Origin: Solirubrobacter ginsenosidimutans
GTDB taxonomy: Bacteria > Actinomycetota > Thermoleophilia > Solirubrobacterales > Solirubrobacteraceae
Length of the DNA stretch: 64,000 nucleotides
Assembly (NCBI RefSeq): GCF_027587205.1
Contig: NZ_JAPDOD010000020.1
Location: forward strand, 62,001-126,000
Reading direction: 5' to 3'
Part shown: piece after piece, positions 59,089-64,000 of the stretch
How positions within the stretch are numbered: position 1 is the first letter of the stretch
How the letters are laid out: every line of letters starts with the position of its first letter
Translations under genes and position numbers: made by a program
Notes under the pieces: model-generated
What the model saw: the letters and a program-made list of their open reading frames with translations, nothing else
Database searches by the model: none
Told to the model about the DNA's origin: nothing

Positions 59089-60663
59089 TCAGTCGACGTC
59101 GCGTCGCTGGAGCGCCGCCAGACCGGCGGCGCCCAGCGCCACGGCGATCGCCGCGAGCGCGAGCGGCGCGGCGGTGACGCTCCCGCCCGGCAGCTGCGGC
59201 GAGTGCGCGAACGGAGAGAGGTCGACGACGGCCTTGGAGAGCTTGAGCACCGGGCCGAGCTCCGCGAGCGCGAGGCAGAGGGCGAGCGCGGCCCAGCTGG
59301 CGGCGGACGCCCGCGGGGCGATCCCGAAGAGCGCGAGCGCCACGCCCGCGAGCACCCACGCGGCCGGAACCTGCGCCAGCGCGGCGCCCAGCACGCGCGG
59401 GAACTGTCCGACGTCCCCTGTCTGGGCGGCGTGGGCGAGGCCGGCGGTCAGACCGGCGGCCGCGAGCAGGACCGCGGTGCCGGCGAGCGCGATCACCGTG
59501 TGACTGAGCGCCCAGCGGGTGCGCGAGACGGACGTCGCGAGCAACGGCTCCGCGCGCCCGCCGCTCTCCTCGCTCGAGAGTCGCAGGACGGCCTGGATCG
59601 CGTAGCCGGCGGCGATCAGGGCGAGGACGCCGAGCGTGGCGGCGAGGTAGGCGTCGGCGAGCGAGCGTTCGCCGCCGAGGCGCTTGATCGCATCGCGGAC
59701 CTCCGGGCTGTCGCCGATCACGTCGCCGATGTCCTTGGCGATGCTCCCGAACGCCGCGCCGAGGATTGCGAACCCGGCGGTCCAGGCGGCGAGCGCGCCG
59801 CGCTGGAGACGCCAGGCCAGCTGGAGCGGGGTCGCGAGCGCGCCGCGCGCGGGACCGGGGCGCGGCGGGACGATGCCGGCGCCGAGGTCGCGCCGGATCG
59901 CGAGGTGCGCGGCGGCGACGGCGGCCGCCGCCGCGAGGGCGAGCAGCGCGAGCAGCAGCCACCAGCGCTCGTGGCCGAACGGGCGGATCGCCTGGCCCCA
60001 GCCCAGCGGGGAGAACCACGCGACGGCGTGCGGACCCGCGTCACCCACCGCGCGTAGTGCGAAGGACGCGCCGAGCACCCCGACCGCGAGCCCGTTCGCG
60101 CCGCGACCGGTTTGTGCGACCTGCGCCGCGATCGCGCCGACGCCCGCGAACACCAGCCCGATCGCCGCGAACGACGCGCCGAGGGCGGCGGCGCCGCTCA
60201 GCGCGAGCCCGTTGGCGACGACCGCCAGCGTGACGATCAGTCCGAGCGCGAGGCTCGCGGACGCCGCGGTGATCAGCGCGGCGGCCAGCGGCGCATGGCG
60301 ACCGACGACGCCCGCCCCGACGAGCTCCGCCCGCCCGGTCTCCTCCTCCGCGCGCGTGTGCCGGACGACGATCAGGATGCTCATCAGCCCCGCGAGCGCG
60401 AGCGCGATCCCGCCGAGGCGCCACGCGACGAGCCCGCCGACGCTGTCGGCGTAGATGCGCCCGTAGAGCGCGAGCGTCGCCGGTGTGGTGCCGAGCGTCT
60501 GGACGACCTCGCGCCGCGAGGACTCCGTGGCGTAGAGCGACGAGTAGGACGAGGCGGTGACCGCGACCGCGGCCCCGAGCCCGAGCACCCACGCGGGGAT
60601 CATGACCCGGTCGCGCCGGAGCGCGAGGCCGACGAGGATGCGCGTGCCGGTGAGCGCGGTCAC
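59089..60663 (-). CDS. ABC exporter permease (large, about 12 TM)
   Basis: 524 residues from GTG 60663, overlapping the ATPase stop (GTGA). Two halves of six hydrophobic segments each with the conserved [21 protein letters not shown] and [17 protein letters not shown] loops; this is the layout of the actinobacterial exporters often labelled polyketide-antibiotic exporters (TipA/BcrB-like). Substrate unknown. Its stop codon is the flank of the 159-bp element. Confidence 0.88.
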   Translation of the reverse strand: MTALTGTRILVGLALRRDRVMIPAWVLGLGAAVAVTASSYSSLYATESSRREVVQTLGTTPATLALYGRIYADSVGGLVAWRLGGIALALAGLMSILIVVRHTRAEEETGRAELVGAGVVGRHAPLAAALITAASASLALGLIVTLAVVANGLALSGAAALGASFAAIGLVFAGVGAIAAQVAQTGRGANGLAVGVLGASFALRAVGDAGPHAVAWFSPLGWGQAIRPFGHERWWLLLALLALAAAAAVAAAHLAIRRDLGAGIVPPRPGPARGALATPLQLAWRLQRGALAAWTAGFAILGAAFGSIAKDIGDVIGDSPEVRDAIKRLGGERSLADAYLAATLGVLALIAAGYAIQAVLRLSSEESGGRAEPLLATSVSRTRWALSHTVIALAGTAVLLAAAGLTAGLAHAAQTGDVGQFPRVLGAALAQVPAAWVLAGVALALFGIAPRASAASWAALALCLALAELGPVLKLSKAVVDLSPFAHSPQLPGGSVTAAPLALAAIAVALGAAGLAALQRRDVD

Positions 60664-61517
60664 GGCACGGGTTCCTTCCCGGCCTGTTCGGGGGTCTCGT
60701 AGTGGCGCAGGAACAGTTCTTCGAGCGTCGGCGGGCGACTCACGAGCGACTTGACGCCCACGCGCACGAGCTTCTCGAGCGTCGCCTGCAGCTCGCCCGG
60801 CGAGACCTGCTCGACGACGTGCTCGCCGTCGGCGGTCTCGGCCTCGATCGTGATCTGGGTCAGGTGGCGCAGGCTCGCGAGCGTGCCGGTCTCGACCGTG
60901 CGGCCGGAGCGGATGATCGTCACGCGGTCGCACAGGGCTTCGACCTCGGAGAGGATGTGGCTGGAGAGCAGCACGGTGCGGCCGCGGCGGCGCTCGTCGG
61001 CCACGCACGCGCGGAAGACCTCCTCCATCAACGGGTCCAGGCCCGAGGTCGGCTCGTCGAGGATCAGCAGCTCGACGTCGGAGGCCAGCGCGGCGACGAG
61101 CGCGACCTTCTGGCGGTTGCCCTTGGAGTAGGCGCGGCCCTTCTTGGTCGGGTCGAGCTCGAAGCGCTCCAGCAGCTCCGCCCGCCGCGTCTCGTCCAAG
61201 CCGCCGCGAAGGCGTGCCAGGAGGTCGATCGTCTCGCCGCCGCTGAGGTTCGGCCACAGCGTGACGTCCCCCGGCACATAGGCGAGGCGGCGGTGGAGCG
61301 CCGTCGCCTCGCTCCACGGATCGCCGCCGAGCAGAACCGCGCTGCCGCTGTCGGCGCGCAACAGACCGAGCAGCACGCGGATCGTGGTCGACTTGCCCGC
61401 CCCGTTGGGCCCGAGAAAGCCATGCACCTCGCCCTCGGCGACCTCCAGGTCCAGCCTGTCCAGCGCGCGCGTCGAACCGAAGGTCTTGACGAGGCCGGAG
61501 ACGGAGATCGCGGACAC
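60660..61517 (-). CDS. ABC exporter ATP-binding protein
   Basis: 285 residues, GTG start. Walker [11 protein letters not shown], signature [15 protein letters not shown] (variant of LSGGQ), Walker [14 protein letters not shown] and H-loop [11 protein letters not shown] are present. The C-terminal about 70 residues form the DrrA-type regulatory tail. Forms a divergent operon with a GbsR/MarR regulator, which probably represses it. Confidence 0.93.
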   Translation of the reverse strand: MSAISVSGLVKTFGSTRALDRLDLEVAEGEVHGFLGPNGAGKSTTIRVLLGLLRADSGSAVLLGGDPWSEATALHRRLAYVPGDVTLWPNLSGGETIDLLARLRGGLDETRRAELLERFELDPTKKGRAYSKGNRQKVALVAALASDVELLILDEPTSGLDPLMEEVFRACVADERRRGRTVLLSSHILSEVEALCDRVTIIRSGRTVETGTLASLRHLTQITIEAETADGEHVVEQVSPGELQATLEKLVRVGVKSLVSRPPTLEELFLRHYETPEQAGKEPVP

Positions 61518-61571
61518 GGTTCACAACCTACACGAAAACGTGAAAGTTCTGAAGCTTGTAAAGTCTGTGAG
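61518..61571. promoter_or_regulatory. Divergent promoter/operator between ABC and regulator genes
   Basis: The only clearly AT-rich stretch of this part of the window. It holds the palindrome CACGAAAACGTG (61531-61542) and near-direct repeats GTGAAAGTTCTG and TGTAAAGTCTGTG (about 61540-61570). These are plausible operator half-sites for the divergent regulator. Exact -35/-10 boxes were not assigned. Confidence 0.55.
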
Positions 61572-62027
61572 GTGACCGAGGAGGTCTCTCGTTTCGTCGA
61601 GCGCTTCGCGTCCGTGCTGGTGGACGCGGGCATGCCGCGCATGCCCTCGCGCGTGTTCGCGCTGCTGCTCGCCACCGACAGCGGCCGGCTCACCTCGGTG
61701 GAGCTCGCCGAGCGTCTCCAGGTCAGCCCCGCCGCGATCTCGGGTGCGGTCCGCTACCTGACGCAGGTCAGCCTGATCAGCCGCGAGCGCGAGCCCGGCT
61801 CGCGCAAGGACGTCTATCGGCTCCACGACGACCAGTGGTACGAGGCGATCGTCCGCCGCGAGCCGTTGCTCACCCGCTGGGAGCGCGCGGTTCTCGACGG
61901 CATCGACGCGGTCGGCCCCGACACGCCCGCCGGGCGGCGTCTGCGCGACACGGCGTCGTTCTTCGAGTTCCTCGCGATCGAGATGCCCGCCCTGCTGACA
62001 CGCTGGCGCGAGCAGCGTTCTCCTTGA
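61572..62027 (+). CDS. GbsR/MarR-family regulator
   Basis: 151 residues from GTG 61572. A winged helix (about 25-90): RVFALLLATDSGRLTSVELAERLQVSPAAISGAVRYLTQVSLISREREPGSRKDVYRL. RMPSRVFALLL is the GbsR-type start of the DNA-binding domain. The helical C-terminus is short. It sits divergent to an ABC exporter and likely controls it in response to an exported compound. Confidence 0.88.
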   Translation: MTEEVSRFVERFASVLVDAGMPRMPSRVFALLLATDSGRLTSVELAERLQVSPAAISGAVRYLTQVSLISREREPGSRKDVYRLHDDQWYEAIVRREPLLTRWERAVLDGIDAVGPDTPAGRRLRDTASFFEFLAIEMPALLTRWREQRSP

Positions 62028-62084
62028 ACTCTCATGTGGCACCCTGCGTAGGGCGTTCAGACGTTCTCGAACAGGGGAGGCCGG

Positions 62085-63062
62085 ATGACGGAGCTTCAGC
62101 AGTACCTGGCGGAAGAGGTCGCCGAGGACCACGTCGACGGGATCATCACGCGGCGGGAGGCGATCCGGCGGCTCGGATTGCTGGGCGTGAGCGCCACGGC
62201 GGCGTCGGCGATGATCGCGGCCGAGGCGGCCGCAAAAGGCGGAGGAGGGCACGGCGGCGGACATGACGGCGGCGGCGGGCCGGGTCACGGCCACGGCCAC
62301 GGCCATGCGCCGGAGTCGGCCACCTCGACCTGGGCGCCGGTCCCGCGCGAGTCGATCACGTTCGCCGGGCCCAACGGCACGCTGATGGCGGCCTGGGCGC
62401 CCGCGACCACGCCGCGCGGCGGCGTCCTCGTCATCCACGAGAACCGCGGCTTGACCGAGCACATCCGCACCGTCGCGGGCCGCTTCGCCGCGAGCGGGTA
62501 CTCCGCGCTCGCGCTCGACCTGCTCTCCGAGGAGGGCGGCACGGGCGCGTTCCCCGGCGAGGCCGAGGTCGCCGCCAAGCTCTCGGAGATCTCCGGCACG
62601 ACCCCGGAACGCTTCGACAACGACATGAAGGCCGCGGTCACCGAGCTCGCCAAGCGGCTGCCGCGCAAGAGCTCGCTCGGCGCGATCGGCTTCTGTTTCG
62701 GCGGCGGGATGATCTGGCGGCTGCTCGCCGCCAAGGAACCGCGATTGTCAGCGGCGGCGCCGTTCTACGGGCCGTTCCCGACGACGCCCGGCGTGAGCCT
62801 GAAGGGCAACAAGGCGGCGGTGCTCGGCGTCTACGGCGGGCTCGACGCGCGCGTGAACGGCACGATGCCGGCGGCCAAGGCGGCGCTCGACGACGCGCGG
62901 CTGGACTACGAGCTGCTGACCTTCAACGAGGCCGACCACGCCTTCTTCAACGACACCGGCGCGCGCTTCCAAGTGCAGGCGGCCGGGGAGGCGTGGCGCC
63001 GCGTGGTCGGCTGGTTCGACGACGCGCGCGACGACGACGACCACGACCACGGGCGCCGCTAG
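62085..63062 (+). CDS. Exported dienelactone hydrolase family protein
   Basis: 325 residues; ATG 62085 follows GGGGAGG. The start has a twin-arginine-like helix (RREAIRRLGLLGVSATAASAMIAA) and then a Gly/His-rich linker (GHGGGHDGGGG, GHGHGHGHA), which could bind metal. The enzyme domain shows the catalytic Cys in GFCFGGGM, an Asp in GLDARV and His in EADHAFFND, with HENRGL before them. The family hydrolyses dienelactones and other esters. Convergent with the GCS2 gene via CTAG. Confidence 0.85.
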   Translation: MTELQQYLAEEVAEDHVDGIITRREAIRRLGLLGVSATAASAMIAAEAAAKGGGGHGGGHDGGGGPGHGHGHGHAPESATSTWAPVPRESITFAGPNGTLMAAWAPATTPRGGVLVIHENRGLTEHIRTVAGRFAASGYSALALDLLSEEGGTGAFPGEAEVAAKLSEISGTTPERFDNDMKAAVTELAKRLPRKSSLGAIGFCFGGGMIWRLLAAKEPRLSAAAPFYGPFPTTPGVSLKGNKAAVLGVYGGLDARVNGTMPAAKAALDDARLDYELLTFNEADHAFFNDTGARFQVQAAGEAWRRVVGWFDDARDDDDHDHGRR

Positions 63063-64000
63063 AAGCGATCGGCCAGCCATGCGGCGACGCCGCGGACCCC
63101 CGCGTCCGCGGCGACCGCCCGCGTGCGGATCGCGCCGTTGGAGCGCACGAGCGCGCGGGTGTGTTCCAGGCCGGGGGCGTCCGGGAGCGAGGCCAGGCGG
63201 GCCAGCAGCACCTCGCGCGTGTTCACCCGCTCGCCGGTCTCCAGATCGGCGAGCGTGCCGGTGACGCCGTCGCGCATCGCCGCCCAGCGGTTCTCCTCGA
63301 TCCGCCAGTCGTCGGCGACCGGGAGCGTCTCGCCCGCGTCGAAGCGGCCGGCCAGCCAGTGGATCAGGCCACACGCGAACGCCGCGACCCCATGCAGGTC
63401 GTCGATGCTCGACTGCGCGTCCGGCACCCGCAGCTCGAGCGTGCCATAGGTCGCGTGCAGGCGCAGCTCGAACCACCACTTGCGCGGGTCCGGCACGGTG
63501 TCTGACACCTCGCCCCAGCTGAGCGCGTCCGCCATCCACTCCCAGCTCGGGATCGCCGGCGGCACGCCCTGGCGCTGGAGATAGACCGCGATCGTGGGCC
63601 GGATCGAGGCCAAGCCGGTGTCGCGGCCCGCGTACAACGGCGCGTTGGCCGCCAGCGCGGCCAGCTCGGGCAGGAACGAGCGCATGGCGTTGTAGACCGC
63701 CAGCGTGCGGTCCGCGCCACCCAACGAGACGTGCAGGTGCAGGCCGGAGACCAGCTGCCGGCGGGCGCGCTCCCCGTACTCGGCGAGCGTGCGGACGTAG
63801 CGCGGGTCGTCGGTCAGCACGCCGAGCTCGTCCGCGAAGGGATGCGCGCCCGCGGTCATCAGGCGCCCGATCGGCGCGGCCGCGGCGGCCAGGTCGCGGC
63901 GCGCGGCGGCCAGCGAGGCGACGGCGGACGCGACGTCGGGACACGGCGGCGTGACGATCTCCAGCTGCGCGGCCGGCATCTCGAGCTTGAAGCGGGCGTC
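63059..64000 (-). CDS. Carboxylate-amine ligase of the GCS2 family, 5' end missing
   Basis: The frame runs to the right edge; about 313 residues are visible and the N-terminus, where GCS2 proteins have their FGTEAFTVGVEEEY-like start, is outside. Visible signatures: QLEIVTPPC, GLHLHVSLG (HVHV-like), NAPLYAGRDTGLASIR, WWFELRLHATYGTLELRVPDAQSS and ENRWAAMRDG. Family enzymes make gamma-glutamylcysteine or related amides (YbdK-type). An internal Met at 63979 is not a credible start because the family sequence continues upstream. Confidence 0.88.
   Translation of the reverse strand, partial: DARFKLEMPAAQLEIVTPPCPDVASAVASLAAARRDLAAAAAPIGRLMTAGAHPFADELGVLTDDPRYVRTLAEYGERARRQLVSGLHLHVSLGGADRTLAVYNAMRSFLPELAALAANAPLYAGRDTGLASIRPTIAVYLQRQGVPPAIPSWEWMADALSWGEVSDTVPDPRKWWFELRLHATYGTLELRVPDAQSSIDDLHGVAAFACGLIHWLAGRFDAGETLPVADDWRIEENRWAAMRDGVTGTLADLETGERVNTREVLLARLASLPDAPGLEHTRALVRSNGAIRTRAVAADAGVRGVAAWLADRF

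Noticed and set aside
59089..61524. One long fused ABC protein of about 811 residues
   Set aside because: Its N-terminal third is an out-of-frame reading of the ATPase gene; a GTGA overlap shows two separate genes.

Overview
The window is 64 kb of very GC-rich, densely packed bacterial chromosome. It suggests an actinomycetote, most likely a soil member of the Thermoleophilia (Solirubrobacter/Conexibacter-like). The clues are the HemQ-type coproheme decarboxylase, the Phage_holin_3_6 and DUF3618 envelope proteins, an ECF42-type sigma factor with a DGPF partner, and secreted proteins with Gly/Ser/Thr/Lys-rich beta tails. A CGFS glutaredoxin, a BolA protein and a glutathione S-transferase-like protein are also present and are less typical of classical mycothiol actinobacteria. 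GTG and TTG starts, one probable CTG start, and 4-bp start/stop overlaps (ATGA, GTGA, TTGA, CTGA) are frequent. No rRNA, tRNA, CRISPR array, transposase, integrase or plasmid gene was seen; this looks like core chromosome.

Layout. 0-3.1 kb: a minus-strand run of a stand-alone biotin carrier protein, an enoyl-CoA hydratase, a RidA-like protein and a BioF-like synthase. 3.3-6.8 kb: an acyltransferase, a DHA2-type exporter with a palindromic operator at its start codon, and an SDR/cupin pair. 6.9-9.8 kb: a secreted M14 carboxypeptidase gene carrying an in-frame TGA and a frameshift. 9.9-19.2 kb: acyl-CoA metabolism (acyl-CoA dehydrogenase, enoyl-CoA hydratase, acyl-CoA carboxylase beta subunit, and a BKACE/CoA-transferase/thioesterase operon) interleaved with two GGDEF proteins, one degenerate. 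19.1-24.5 kb: P450, UspA-like protein and ArsB-like transporter overlap in one operon; a DUF2804 gene and a nitrilase/TetR operon share an operator region. 24.5-28.1 kb: small membrane proteins (a 45-residue one, a coiled-coil protein, a holin-like protein, DUF3618), an AI-2E family transporter and DegV. 28.2-37.1 kb: DGPF/ECF42 pair, ABC exporter, PRC-barrel protein, methyltransferase, NarL-type two-component system, class I amidotransferase and amino-acid permease. 37.1-38.2 kb: Fe-S trafficking genes (Grx4, BolA, ErpA). 38.2-48.8 kb: secreted proteins, an XRE regulator with truncated hemoglobin, a clan GH-A-like glycosidase, a thioredoxin-fold redox operon and a CPA1 antiporter. 48.8-64 kb: two DNA glycosylases, a DHH phosphoesterase, HemQ, a glycosyltransferase-flippase fusion, an epoxide hydrolase, metH, an ABC exporter with its GbsR/MarR regulator, a dienelactone hydrolase and a GCS2 gene cut by the right edge.

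The most unusual signal is non-coding. Two elements of exactly 159 bp (1539-1697 and 58930-59088) lie in opposite orientation. They are about 79 % identical without gaps, each is bounded by a TCA trinucleotide, and in each the right-hand TCA is the stop codon of a minus-strand gene. They share a predicted fold: a long terminal helix, a central helix and two small hairpins. Several helix positions differ between the copies by compensatory changes. This could be a MITE-like mobile element, a structured RNA, or both. A second family of hairpins with the core CCTAAGGGG / CCCCTTAGG occurs four times, always at gene 3' ends. Nearly all convergent gene pairs overlap or touch at their stops, four of them through a shared CTAG.
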